Source: Penelope pileata (taxonomy: Eukaryota > Chordata > Aves > Galliformes > Cracidae). Taken from it: DNA of 64,000 bases. Position 1 is the stretch's first letter. Every line of letters begins with the position of its first letter. The notes under the pieces were generated by a model, which was given only the letters and a program-made list of their open reading frames with translations, had not been told where the DNA came from and made no database searches. Location of the stretch: the NCBI GenBank assembly GCA_013396635.1, contig WBMW01000580.1:1-64000 (forward strand), given 5' to 3'. The position numbers were made by a program, and so were the translations under genes. Shown here piece after piece: positions 12,847-24,900 of this stretch.

Positions 12847-15800
12847 TTCGAAGATAAAGAAGTTGATGCTAGCTTTCATTTTTAATTTTTGTTACTTCAG
12901 CTTATGCAGCTCTAGTACAAGACAGCTCTAGTCTAGCATTATATTAACACTATTAATGCACTCAAAGAATGAATGTCCAGCATACAGTATGAAAGATAGG
13001 TAACTTTCTTCAAATACATCTTCTGAAATAACCCTAACTGGAAATCAACAGATTATAAATATTTATTTAGGCTGAGGGAGTCTTATGGGCCCAAAGCAAT
13101 AAAGAAGGAGCACTAGGTTAAAAGTTCTTAGTAGGGCTAGGAATGTGATAAATATATGAGTCAGTTTTGCCAACACTGGGTTTTGTAAATCTGATTTGGA
13201 AATGAGAAGACATTTCAGATAGCTGCCTATCCCACAAGACAACATTTATATGTGGCCTCAATTCCCTTTGGCTGTTTTTCTTCAGTTCTCTTTTCCTGCA
13301 TTTTGATTCTCATCGCCCTGCTAGAACAGTGTTGCATGCACAAGTCTGTCAGTTAGAGATTGAGGATGCTCCCCAATTCATCTGTGATGCCTGCTGGATA
13401 TCAGCTACTGCTGTTTGATACCCAACAAAGAGAGTATTTATCTTTATGCAGCATAGCTCTAGGATCAATCAAATAAGATGCTTGGGATTAGAATAGAGAA
13501 ACTGCAATCTCAGACCAGAAATGTTATCCATCTAGTATGGTAACGTGTCACTGACCAGATGTTTCAGAGGAACAAAGGAGAGAGAAACCTGATGGTACAT
13601 TTGCATTCTAATGTACTCAAAATAAGACCAAGAGAATTAAAAGAATCTCTCTTAGTGAAACTGTTAGAAAAGGCCTGTATCCCTCTCTTAAATCATCTCC
13701 AAAATTCAGGATTTCCCTCCTCTTTTATAGCACAGAAGGAAGAAATGGGAGATTCATCTGCTTTGACTTGTCTTCCAATTTTTATCAGTTTGTAACAAAT
13801 AAGAGTCATTATTTTAAACTGCTTATTTCAAATTCTGTTCTAAAGTGTTCTGTCTTCATTTAGCAATTATAGATTCTTGAAAAATACTGAGTCTCGTTGT
13901 AATGGTTTAGATCAAATGAGAAAATTGCACTAATAGTACCATATGATTTAGAGATAGGAAGTTCAAACTCAGTGGGAGGTGTCTTTCAATTCAAAATGCT
14001 CTTTCTCTCAATAGCAAAGAAATGCATAAATCTTCAATGGATAATTATATTTATCACCCTAAAAATATTGAAATATTGTTTTGTTCAAGAAGCAAAACAA
14101 AATATGAAGAATTACACCAAATTTGTGCGAAACATCCTCCACTTCTTAAATCATACATGCGGATAGAGAAGCATTTTGTTTTAGTTTCCTTATGTTCATG
14201 TACAAGTTTATTAACAATGTCTTGAGATTTGTTAAATGTCTCACAAATATATCTATAATTATTGTAATTAGCATAGTGAGATGCAATAAACTTAATTGTA
14301 TATAGATTTTATTCTCAAGTCTGTCATAATGAATATAAAATATATTAGTATGCAATAAGTCTGATAAATTCATTTAGTTTACATGTATAATCTACACATT
14401 AAATAACACTCTTCATTAAAGATGGAGTGAGAGCAATGCTATTACTACCTTATTGCGTGGAGCTTGTAATTGAGTTTCTCTGCATATAACAAAAGTCAAA
14501 GCCGAAATGGCCATGGGTCAGGCAGAGCACATCTCAAAAACTGGAAGTTGTTCATTATTCATGATCTCAGACCCCAGGCAGTACTGTGCCTTTTGTTTAT
14601 TTTTCTTTATTTTTTAATAAAACAGCTTGACAAAATAAAAAGTAATGTCAGCAAAATAAAGTAAATCAGCTTTCTCTCCTGAGTCAGAAAACCCTGAAAG
14701 TGTAAGAAACTTCACTGCTGAGATTCAGATCCACAATGATGCGTGCCATAGTGCAAGGTGAAGATGTTAGTATAAGATATATAGGAAATATTACAAAATT
14801 ATTCTCAAAATTTCATCATTTTTCTAAGATAAAAATGCAATGACACAAAAACAATCAGTCAATTTTTAATACATTTTTCCAAAGCAAAATTCTATCATAG
14901 AAAATTATTTCAATTAATGTCTGTTGACAAACTTTATCAGTCACTCACCGAGTAAGATTCATCCAGACAAATGAGTCTTCATTTTATTTTTAGTATACTT
15001 TCAGGCTAGTACTACTTCATGGCAGTCTTGTCTGTAGAACAGCTGGAAAATTATTTTCAGTGGGCATTATTTGACCGGTTCAACAAATCGAGAACATTGC
15101 CATTTACGAGGATACATGCCATTTGGAATAATTCTGCTTGCTGGGGCTTTACAGAAACTAAGGTGAACTATAATACAATGATTCTCAGACAGCAGAATAA
15201 TAAAATAGCAGTATAATAAAATGTGTGCTGTATGTGGATGCAATAAAATGGTAACTCACAGGCATTCTGGAAATAAGGATTAATTTATCACACCAGGGCC
15301 AGAAGTGCTTTAGTGAGCCCACTATACTTGCTGTATGACATGGGTCAATACACACTAACTCAGAAATGGTACACTTCTAAGGGACATTTTGGAAGCCTCA
15401 AACGGACAGGAACAAAAAGTGTAAATGAGTTGTTCTTTCCCCAAAACGTTGAAAGCAAGCAGAAAGTCTTTCCAGTTGTTCACTGGAGTGTCAAGGTTTT
15501 TTCAATACTGTTAAGAAACCTTGGAAAATTGGAAATAAATTAAAAGTATTAGAATAGGTCTGTAGTGCAGTTCTTGTTATATTTTCCATCCTACATCTGC
15601 TAGCTAGAGGAAAAAGGAAAAATAAAAGAAAAAAGAGAAAAAAAGAGCATTTTTATAAAGTGTAATTATGGTGTGATTTGAATGCCAGTAAGCCAGTGCC
15701 TAAGTAAGATGTTTGTTTCAGTTGTCCCAGCTGTATGTTGCCAATGTAGACTTCAGTTTAATTGCAGGTGTTCTTTAAAGTAAATCATTATCTATCATTG

Positions 15801-16523
15801 TTGTTCCAAAATGATAAAACATTAAAATAGATGCAACATTCATCACTATTTAGACAGATCTGAAAACACTTATAAAGTATGTATTCTGTAGACTTTAGAT
15901 CACAGAATTTTATGCAGTTGCTAGAAAGTCCTTTCAGATCAAAATGTAAGCCAAATTATCCATAAAATATTGTAAGCTGGTAGAGGAAAAAAGGATAAAT
16001 CTTCTCATTTACCCATATGTCTGAAATTGGAAATGTTATAGACATGTTTAATTATTGTCATTTCATCAGGATGTCTCTTCAGTCAATGAATGAAACAGAG
16101 ATCATGAGATATCAGTTTCTTTCCAACAGGGGGGAATCCAAAACTCCCCAGCAAGATATGATAAAGGAAAAGTGGATGTGACATAGTGCTTGGCATTTTA
16201 AGAGTCACATTTATGAAAAAAATGTTCTCTAATGATCAAAAATTAAGGGAAATATAATTTGGCACCCTAGGAAAATTTTAAAGTTCCTTTGTGTACTGTG
16301 TAACAGAAGTTTAAGGATTGTATGCATTTGACTGTGTGAGATGCTGTGAGCAGTAACTGGATTTGTTCAGTCATCTTGGGATTTGCATTGAGTCTGTGCG
16401 CCACTCTGTCTTAGTGATCCTGACATATTGCTCCTTACATTACCTTGTTGTTGATTTAAGAAAGTTTCCTCTGTTGCTGGAAATTTGCCTCAGACCATTT
16501 TCCCTCTTAAAAATCACCATAAT

Positions 16524-16541
16524 TATATATATATATATATT
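16524..16541. repeat. (TA)n microsatellite
   Basis: An uninterrupted run of alternating T and A about 18 bases long. Confidence 0.9.
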
Positions 16542-17659
16542 TCCTTGGAGGGGATCATTCTTCTCCTAACCCACCAGCAGATTAAAACATAATACAACTC
16601 CATATAACATTTTAGAACCAAGATGTACTAAAATAAATTCTACAAAAAAAGGATCACCATTGCCAGATCTAATCCACCGTCTGCAAGATTGTGTGGCAGA
16701 GGAAAGTGAAAGTGTGAGAAATGTGTTCCCCTTTTCCACAATCACTTTCTTATAGTCACAAGCAAGCTAATATCTGTTATCACTTGGCAACGTAAATTAC
16801 AACTGCACTCAAGTGAAAACATTTATGCCTTGCTCCAGAAATATATTGAATATCTTAATGCATCATAGTTTTCAAATTGTACTATTTAGAAGGTGTTTGA
16901 GTGGTAGGATTCTAGGATGACCTAATTAAGACTTTCAAAGTGTAGTTAGCGGCATTTTTCCTGAGACTGTTGTTCCTATCTGACACTGGGTGCAATCTGT
17001 TCCATTACAAAGACACAAGTCAAATGTACTGATTCCTCAGTACAGTACCAGTCGTGTTAGACCTGATCTGGCTGGAGATAAGAGGTACTCTCGTTGTACA
17101 AACAGTAACTTATTTTATGAGCCTGAGGGATAAGTGACTTAAGTAAGATTTATTTCTCCATAACTAGGACGGGCACAAAATTTGCCGATTAAAGCAGAGA
17201 AATCAGGTCTACCTACCCCTAACAGCGTCTGTAGAACAATTTCCCAAGAGGCTTCTGTAGAGCAGTCTTCAGGGAGGAAGAAATGCAGCCTCTGCTCCTG
17301 CTCTATGGAGTGGTGTCCCAGTGCACTCCTCCTTCTGGACAGAACCCAAGTTTAGACTGATATGCCAAGCCCATCTGGTTTCACTAAGATCCTCTAGGTT
17401 TTAAAAGGCTCCAGCCACATTCTTTGGCTTCAGCTTGCAGAATGTTCTTCCAGAGTAGAGGATCTCTGCTATCGTTTTTTGGAAATGGATCTCAAGCTAT
17501 AAAAACAACACTGAGTTCCCTAAGGGTACCTCTACATTCTTAAAAAACTTGTCTCCTCAGTTCATTCCCAGGTCTTGACACCCTCATATTGAGGTCAGGG
17601 TAGATATTTTTAGCACTCTAGACATAACTTAAAACTCTATAGGAATGTCTGCATGCTCC

Positions 17660-17675
17660 TTTTTTTTTTTTTTTT
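17660..17675. repeat. poly(T) run
   Basis: Sixteen consecutive T. It is not attached to a recognisable retroposon body. Confidence 0.9.
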
Positions 17676-18475
17676 CCCTGCTTGTTGATAACTGTGTGTT
17701 ATCCAGAGAAAGGAGAGAATGGAGAAACTTTTCAAGGGACTTCCATCTGCACATCTGGGCCAGCAATCAACAGACTGTTCTTACACATGAAACATTCTCC
17801 AGCGAATTCACCTACAAGTTCCCCTTATCAGCTGTTGTGTTTTCAGACACTTGACACAGTTATCTGCTTTTTCTTTGTTTCTATCTAGGGAATTTTTACT
17901 CCCTAAAGAGTTAGTTCCCTGAAGAGGCGCTAGAGAAAATTGCTCTTGCTCAGGATACTGTCATTGTGTTTCTTTGTTTGGACAAGACATACGCAGGTGC
18001 TGATGGCCATCAGCAGGTGTTCTGAAAAGCTCTGCTGTGCCTAATTTATAAGCATTTAAGTCTTTTATTGATTACATCCAAGATTTATTTGGGATAAGGA
18101 ACATTGCTTTTCCCAAATAACAGTTAAGTATGTTTTTGTGCAATGTAACAATCCCAACAGAACAGAGATCTTAGATAATCCTCAAGTTACCTATACTTTG
18201 CAAAAGAGTACTAGCTTGGGACATGGGAAGAATACAAGCATTAATATATCTTTGTAGCTTAATCTTTGTAGCATAAATTCTTGTTAAATAAGAAATCCTA
18301 TGATGACAGATTTTATATTTTCTCTAAAATATTTACTTTATCCCATGACATAATAGAAACATTTTGAAAACTAACTTCGTTCTGTTCCCTGCATGTTTCT
18401 ACATTGAATATCAAATTACGGTTGAAGCCTTTCCTGATTTTCTAAAAAGATTTTTGTGTGCTTGGAAAATCATAC

Positions 18476-18491
18476 TTTTTTTTTTTTTTTT
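18476..18491. repeat. poly(T) run
   Basis: Sixteen consecutive T in unique DNA. No retroposon is recognised on either side. Confidence 0.9.
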
Positions 18492-20433
18492 ACTAAAGCA
18501 GTCATATCAGAATGATGCGGTTCGGTTCTTGTGAAAGCCTGTCCACAGTAGCAAGTAGAATAAAATACTTTGTGCTGAGGATGTAGCATCCAACCTAGAC
18601 CCATTTCAGAAGTTTATTTTTTGTAATTCTTCCAATCTGGTCCCATTTACTGAGTTTCCATTTAAGATTGAAATGCTGTAGGTGCACTCCTTGAGTGCTC
18701 CTTCCAGCTGACAGAAAATAATTCCGTTTATGCATTCTGAAATCTCTCCAAGACCACTGCTTAAGTCCCATAAAGGTCAAAACACAGATCCAAAACAGCA
18801 AATGTTGACAGTCATGCCTAGCTTAAGGAGCGTATGCATGCAGAACAATCCAAAATTGAATCCCAGCAATGGATTAAGAGCCCTGGGTGGTCCTCAGAAC
18901 AGTTTATAGTAACCTATTTCTTTATTCCCCTTGTAACAGAACAGAAAATATCACCTTTCACCTTTTAATCACCTCACCCTTCCTCAATAACGGTATATTG
19001 AAAAAATGAGTGAAAACTTCTTTCCATTTGGATGGATGAGAGAGAAATCTTTATTTATTTTCAGGTATGTTTATAATATGTCTGATATAACAGATGAGAT
19101 AATGCCTAGTGTCTTGACAGGTAACACAAATCAGATGTTAAATATATTTCCATTATGATATGAAAAGAACCATGATTCCAGGGAAATAAGCAGTGTCAAA
19201 ATTATGTATATTATTAAATTCAAAAATATATCAAAAGAACATTTTTAGTTTTCAGTGTCAAACACTCTCCATCTGTTGACTGTGATGGAAGGTACATGAA
19301 GTGTTTGATTCTACTTCACTTACAAGGTCGCAGGTGTTGATGATGCAGCATGAGCTGTACCATAGGAGACATCAAGGAATGCGCCAAAGCTCCTAGAATT
19401 ATGATAAGACCTGTGATGGTGTGAGACAAAAGTATGGCTATCTGCCCAAAGTTAATCAAGCAAGGTACTTTCTTTTTGTACAAACTTCATTTACATTGCA
19501 TCTTTCTGTAGGACCCCTATTCCAGTCAATGTACAGAACAGATACCGCTGGCTTACTTAGCCGGTGATTTTCAGCCTTTCTTTTCCATGTTCAGTGTGTA
19601 CTTTTGTAAGTTATCTATATACAATAGTTTGATGTATTCCTCATGTGATTTTTTCTACTGTTTACCACCGATCAATATGAATGCTTCGTAAATTATTTAT
19701 CTCCATAACACGTCTGTGAGAAGATTGCCTCTTTTTTTTTTTATGCAAAGTGAACTGAGACAGGGAAATAAAGGCAAAAAGTGTGTACTTACCTGGAGTG
19801 GTTAATCTGAGATGCTTGCTTCAAACCTAATTATTTGCATCCTATGGTATGATATAGGAGGCCATTTGCTCAAAGCGCAGCTGGTCAGTAAGAATGCACA
19901 CTAAAGGGGGCAGGGGGCCCCTTTGGCTGCACTTTCTAGGAAGAGTCTTTTTTCCCCTCTTGACTCAGCACTCTGGCCACCCTGGAGAGGCAACAGGGGA
20001 ATGTGGTCAGGTCGGAAACTATGTCATGTTCTCATCTGGCATGTTTCTGGAAAACCTAAGCATTCATGATGGCAGGGAGTAGAACAAATTTTATTAATGA
20101 CTCACTACAAAATATTTTTGAAAGATAGTGATAATATTCCTTACAATCAGAAGGAAGATTTGCAGAATAAACTTCACAATTTTTGTCAGGCCCTTTGGCA
20201 TACCACCCTAGCTGCCAATGAAAAAAGTCTGAATGTGATCAAAAATTGTGGAGGAAATTATCAGAATAATTGTTGATTGTTTAACATCGCATCCTGAAAC
20301 CTGAATTTTCATTATTACAATACATTTTTATGAAAGTCAATACAAATACTGGTTGTAATGGACTACTTCACTAAAAGACTTTAAACAGAAGGAAAACTGA
20401 AAGGTTTTAGCACACACAATGTAAAATAATCCA

Positions 20434-20976
20434 TAGGTTGTTCTGAAAAGTAATGACTATTTATTTTCAAGGACAGTACAACAAAGAGTGCAATAGCACT
20501 ACTTGATAGAGCAAATTCTCGGCTACAAACCTCTTTTTCAACACAGTCACCACCACTAGCTATGCATTTTCACCAACAATGAACAAGAGCATGAATGCCA
20601 CGCTTGTAAAAATTTGCACCAGTGAAGGTGAACCTCTGTCAATGTTGCCACTGCTGAAATGTGCTCCCACCACCTCACTGTGTTCACATCCACTGTCTGG
20701 TCTACATAACAATTCAGCAAGCATCAATGAATGTCAATGGGTGCCATTTTTTCCACATGGAGGAATTAAATTCCACTCCTTTCCTTCAACTGCACTTCCA
20801 TGTCAGGTGTCATTTGGTCAGAGTGCCCCTCTGCTGCCATCTGTTACACAGCAACAAAATGAAATGGGATATTGGTGGGAAGGTTAAACTTCTACTGCCA
20901 TACTACCAACATCCTCCTCTGACATAGTGGGCCAATGTAATAAAATAGGAGGCATTACTTTCAGAGCAGCCCTCAC
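20434..20976 (-). mobile_element. internally deleted mariner (Galluhop / Mariner1 type), minus strand
   Basis: The two ends form inverted repeats. The left reads GGTTGTTCTGAAAAGTAATG from 20436. The right, read on the minus strand, gives GGGCTGCTCTGAAAGTAATG followed by CCTCCTATTTTATTA. Both match the chicken mariner called Galluhop/Mariner1. On the minus strand the body starts like that element's transposase: a MEVQLKERS-like start near 20803, then EKMAPIDIH and QTVDVNTV phrases for the N-terminal helix-turn-helix region, with in-frame stops. It then jumps to the WRKCI..GGDCVEKE-like C-terminal end near 20520-20600. The catalytic DD(D/E) core is therefore missing. The length, about 540 bp against roughly 1.3 kb for a full mariner, agrees with a non-autonomous deletion derivative. 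A TA sits beside the left end, as expected of a mariner target site; the right TA is not preserved. Confidence 0.88.
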
Positions 20977-22927
20977 AGTTGTTGTTTCTCTCAATGTGCA
21001 TACACTGGACAAGAATATTAAGATTTGTCTGCAGGAATCCTTAAGGTCCTAGATCTTTTCACTTATACACAGCAAGTGTTGCCAGTGTTGTACATTTAGT
21101 TTAGCAACAGAATACAAATTAAAAAAAATGACCTTCAGAGCAGTTGAGGAAAAAGCTATTGAAATGCTTTGAAATTGAATGACTGTAATCTGGAGGTGTG
21201 TCCTGGAAAATAAAAAGACCTTGATTTTCAAACAGTCAATTTTGGTTCTGCTCTGTAGTGTTTGTATGTCTATGGCAAAATGTAAGTATACATATGCGTA
21301 TTTAATTTTCAGTCCTAGAAGCTTATGCTGAAACTAGTATCACGGAGAAATAGGTTAATTGGTACTTGATCACCTGTCATTTCATAGCAGCAAGATTACC
21401 TAAATTATAATCACAGGAGAGGGAGAAGGAAAAGCTTGTAGAAGTGCTCAAGACCCAAATCTTTTGTGCATCCGACTGCTGTGACAGGCAGAGACGCCCA
21501 GCTCTCTGTGCTGCCTTTGAAAACCTCAGCTTAAATCTGTGCATACAAAACATTTTCTGTTTTTAGACATATATTAGCCCTATTTGAACACTGTTTTTTT
21601 TTTGCCGTACTTTACATCATTTCAAGAGATTTTTTACAATCCTACCTGCCTGGCTGCAGGTTACCAGCTCCAGAGCAGGCTGCAAGAGCAGAATTCACCC
21701 GTGAAAGCTGTTTTGAATCAGAGAAAGAAGAGGAGTGCAGTATGCAGATAAGCCCAGCATCCATGCCGGCGGGCTGGGGAAGGTCATTTGCTCTTAAGTG
21801 TAGGGACAAAAAAATGCCAAACTCACAAAGGGCTGCTGCTCGTTGCTGAGGGACGATGCGTGTCACTAGGTGGCAGAAGCGCTCCTTCTGCTTCTCCTCA
21901 TACCCCTGGTGGTGTGGGCTGTAATTAGGTCAGTGTATGGGAAAGTAGGACTGGGTGATAAATAAAGTAGGTTTTCGCTCCTAGTACACACTGCGGCTTA
22001 ATTTCACTTCTTTTTAGGTAGTGTTACAAGGTGGATTAAAACTTTTAAAGGCAAAGAAAAAGCTCTCTTGCCAAAGTAAATGAAATTTAAACTCACTGAG
22101 GAGCAATGGAAGAAAAGGAGGAGAGAAAAAAAAGGAAAGATGACTCCTCTCCAGTGACATTGATATTCTGTTCAGAAGAACACTGAGGAGGGGGAGGGTT
22201 GTGCAGAGATGTATGTTAAATCTCAAATCCAAACAGGCAAAATGTGCAGTTTTGCCAGCTCTATTGCAAGGTAATAAGGTGCACTTTTTCTTTGAGATGT
22301 TTGTCTAATTTTGCAATGAAAAAAGACAGTTTTATTCGGCAAAACATGACTGAGTTCCCCTTCCAGAGATCAGAGTAATGCATCGCACTATGGAGGTGGT
22401 ACTGAAGGTCAAAGATGAGATAACATCTCCTGCATCACTTAATCTCCATCTAGCTGGGAACCATTACCCCAGAGTTCAGTGTCAGCTTGTGGAAAGGAAG
22501 GTACAAGTTGTCAGAACAATTACTACAGTATGTGCTTAATCAGAGTCACAAGGTTGTTCTTTCTGTGTTAAATCATGTTGAGGACTCAATACAATTTCAA
22601 GTGAAGTCAATGCAAACCTCTCTGATTTCAGTAAGAACAGATTTTGCCCTCAGTGTGGCATTTGTGCTCCCAAAATACATGACAGAAAAAGAGTTTTCAG
22701 GAAGAAGACAGAGGACAGGGATAATCCTCTTCACCTCTCCAGGCTTTCCAACCCTAAAAATACAGGGATGTAACAAGACCTACTTAAAACAGAAGATAAT
22801 TTGGCTGGCTGAAAGGAATAGATGTAAAAATAAGAAGATGAACGCAGATGTTAACCATGATAAGAAACTCCCTCCGAAAACCTGCTGGGACTCAACTCAA
22901 GTGAAGTGCTGTATTTCTGTATCTTAG
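20977..22927. other. non-coding; one CTCF-type motif and one unassigned open frame
   Basis: No known gene is seen. A slightly GC-richer part at about 21.64-21.92 kb carries the CTCF-type motif listed separately. An open frame of 146 codons runs from 22487 to 22927 on the plus strand. It has no recognisable domain and ends in the CR1 that follows, so I treat it as chance. A phrase near 22600-22660 (GTGAAGTCAATGCAAACC then CAGATTTTGCC) resembles old sauropsid repeat wording. Confidence 0.6.
21863..21876 (+). promoter_or_regulatory. candidate CTCF binding motif
   Basis: TCACTAGGTGGCAG agrees with 13 of 14 positions of the usual CTCF core (CCASYAGRKGGCRS). Only the first base differs. It lies in a locally GC-richer patch of otherwise AT-rich DNA. 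CTCF sites of this quality are often bound and can act as chromatin-loop anchors, but binding cannot be shown from sequence. Confidence 0.5.
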
Positions 22928-23409
22928 GGTTGAGAGAGGTGATCCTCCCCCTCTACTCTGCCCTGGCCAGGCCACTTCTGGAGTACTGTGTCCAGTTCTG
23001 GGCTCCCCAGTACAAAAAAGACAGAGGTCTCCTGGAAAGAGTCCACTGTAGGGCCACAAAGATGGTGAAGAGCCTGGAGTATCTCTCTTATGAGGAAAGG
23101 CTGAGTGACCTGGGTCTGTTCAGCCTGGAGAAAAGAAGACTGAGAGAGGATCTTATCAATGTCAATAAATATCTTAAGTGTGGGAGGCAAAGAGATGTGG
23201 CCAGACTTTTTTCAGTGGTGTGTGGGGTCAGGACAAGGGGAAATGGCCACAAACTGGAGCACAGGAAGTTCCGCGCTAATATGTGTAAGAACTTCTTCAC
23301 AGTGCGGGTGACGGAGCACTGGAATGGGCTGCCCAGGGAGGCTGTGGAGTCTCCTTCCCTGGAGATATTCCAGACTCATCTGAACGCCTACCTGTGCGAC
23401 CTGTTGTAG
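22928..23409 (+). pseudogene. CR1 ORF2 C-terminal fragment, open but truncated
   Basis: The frame reads without stop from the CR1 edge to TAG at 23407-23409. The phrases follow the CR1 ORF2 tail in order: VILPLYSALARPLLEYCVQF, LLERVHCRATKM, LSYEERLSDLGLFSLEKRRL, then GNGHKLEHRKFR, WNGLPREAVESPSLEIFQ and a final CDLL. This is the region downstream of the reverse transcriptase catalytic palm. The endonuclease and the polymerase active site are absent, so the peptide would have no retrotransposition activity. An upstream ATG in flanking DNA (22906) lies in the same frame by chance. Confidence 0.9.
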
Positions 23410-23490
23410 GGAGCCTGCTTTGGCAAGGGGGTTGGACTTGGTGATCTCTAGAGGTCTCTTCCAACACCTACAATTCCATGACTCTGTGTT
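22928..23490 (+). mobile_element. CR1 LINE 3' end, best preserved copy in the window
   Basis: This is a 5'-truncated CR1. It contains the end of ORF2 in one open frame and then the typical 3' untranslated tail: GTTGGACTTGGTGATCTCTA near 23430 and TCTTCCAACACCTACAATTC near 23457, ending in an ATTCCATGACTCTGTG octamer-like end. The left edge follows directly on non-repeat DNA near 22927. Lower divergence and an uninterrupted frame suggest it is younger than the 28.2-kb copy. No target duplication was identified with confidence. Confidence 0.95.
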
Positions 23491-24871
23491 TGAGTGAAAA
23501 AAACCTCAGTTCTCCTTCTACCTTTTCTTACCCAAGCCTAAGCTGGTCTCTGAATGTTGAATTGAATTCTCTAACAAGTAAGCTGTACTGTAAATAGTGG
23601 GCACAGGTTCTATAAATCATCTGACTTCTAAAAGCAATGCAGTGAACTCTGCTCTTAACCAAGGGCACATGAAAGCAAATATTCCATGGACTCCGGCTTC
23701 CCCTTTTCTGGTGACAGATGGGAGCTGAGATCACTCTTGGTTGGTAACTTTCAATGCAGCATTTTTGGGGATATGACATGACACAGTATACTGCATAAAT
23801 CCATGTGTATACCAGTCCGAACGGCAATGCCTAGAGGACTGCTGTATTTCTTTTTATAGGCATGTAAGTCTTATATTGGACCTAGGACTATAACTTCATT
23901 GTTTATTACTGTTAATGGATTTAAATAGGACACCAGTTACATTTGCAAATGGATTCTACTGTGAATTTCAGAGGCCGCAAAAATTTGCAGAGAAAAAGTG
24001 AGAAATGGGAAAAAAACAACTCAGTCCTAGTCCATACACCAGTCTCTCCCTCTAGATGTGGGCAGACATTCTTTGGTGGGAGTAATAGATACTCACAGCA
24101 CAAAGATGCTGTGAACCTGACAGAATAAATGTGTTAATATTAGCCATATTGTTCAGGTCCTCAGATGGAGAGAGCTATGAGAGAGCAGAATGTTAAAATA
24201 GTAGCCTCCCTCAGTCTTCTTCTACTATCTCTATTTCTTTATTAAGGGTCTTCTGTAAGAGGATACTCGGTTTTAGTTTTGTGTGTCTCCCCATCAAATA
24301 TCAAATAGCACCACTGTAAAAGACCTTTAGCTTGTCAGGCATAGGTGTTTGATACCTCCTGAGATTGCAGTATCACTACTGTTTCCCATCTCCAGCAACA
24401 ACTGATGTTACAACTGACTTCCTCTGCATGTTGCTGTCCATGTGCTTGATCTGGAAGTCATGAACGAGCCAGTTGACCAGTTTGTCTAGTTTAGTCAACT
24501 GCCATGCTTGCTGGAAAATCACTATGCTCAGGACTAAATTCCTTTCAACAGGTTTGGTTTTACTGCCATCCCAAGAAGTGTGAGAAAAATTGAAAGATAA
24601 TGGTGACTATAGGTAGATTTGACTGTGGATTTGGAGTGCTAAAGTAATTGACAAGTCAGATCCCAAGTGGATTATTTTTGTTGCTACTAAGCTTGAATCC
24701 AGTGTACGAGGGATGGATTTTTATTTTATTCTATTTTTTTTCATTTTTAACTGCTTTTGAAAACCTTTTGTTGAATAGTAGGAGTGGTTGGTACTTTTCC
24801 AGTTTGGAACTGCTTAGCTCATAAGTTCATAAAATAACTGCTACAACTGACAAGTACTGCAGCAGTACAGG

Positions 24872-24900
24872 GAAAAAACAAAACAAAACAAAAAAAAAAC
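24872..24900. repeat. A-rich (AAAAC)n simple repeat
   Basis: Repeats of AAAAC with a final nine-A run. No SINE or LINE body is recognised upstream. Confidence 0.85.

Larger units (their letters stand above)
6787..20433. other. long unique AT-rich block without genes
   Basis: No coding gene is recognisable in these 13.6 kb. Open frames reach at most about 90 codons, lie in all frames and show no known domain. I found no tRNA or rRNA. Contents worth naming are the nested hairpin at 8578-8642, a 26-bp tandem duplication at 12795-12846, a TA microsatellite at 16524-16541 and two 16-T runs (17660-17675, 18476-18491). There are also AT-rich stretches with TAATTA-type cores near 10.1 and 12.6 kb, which could be ordinary AT-rich DNA or conserved non-coding elements. 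Deciding between these needs cross-species alignment. Confidence 0.65.

Noticed and set aside
19905..19925. AAGGGGGCAGGGGGCCCC as a CTCF or GC-box site
   Set aside because: The CTCF core match is poor upstream of GGGGGCAG, and there is no CpG-rich promoter context.
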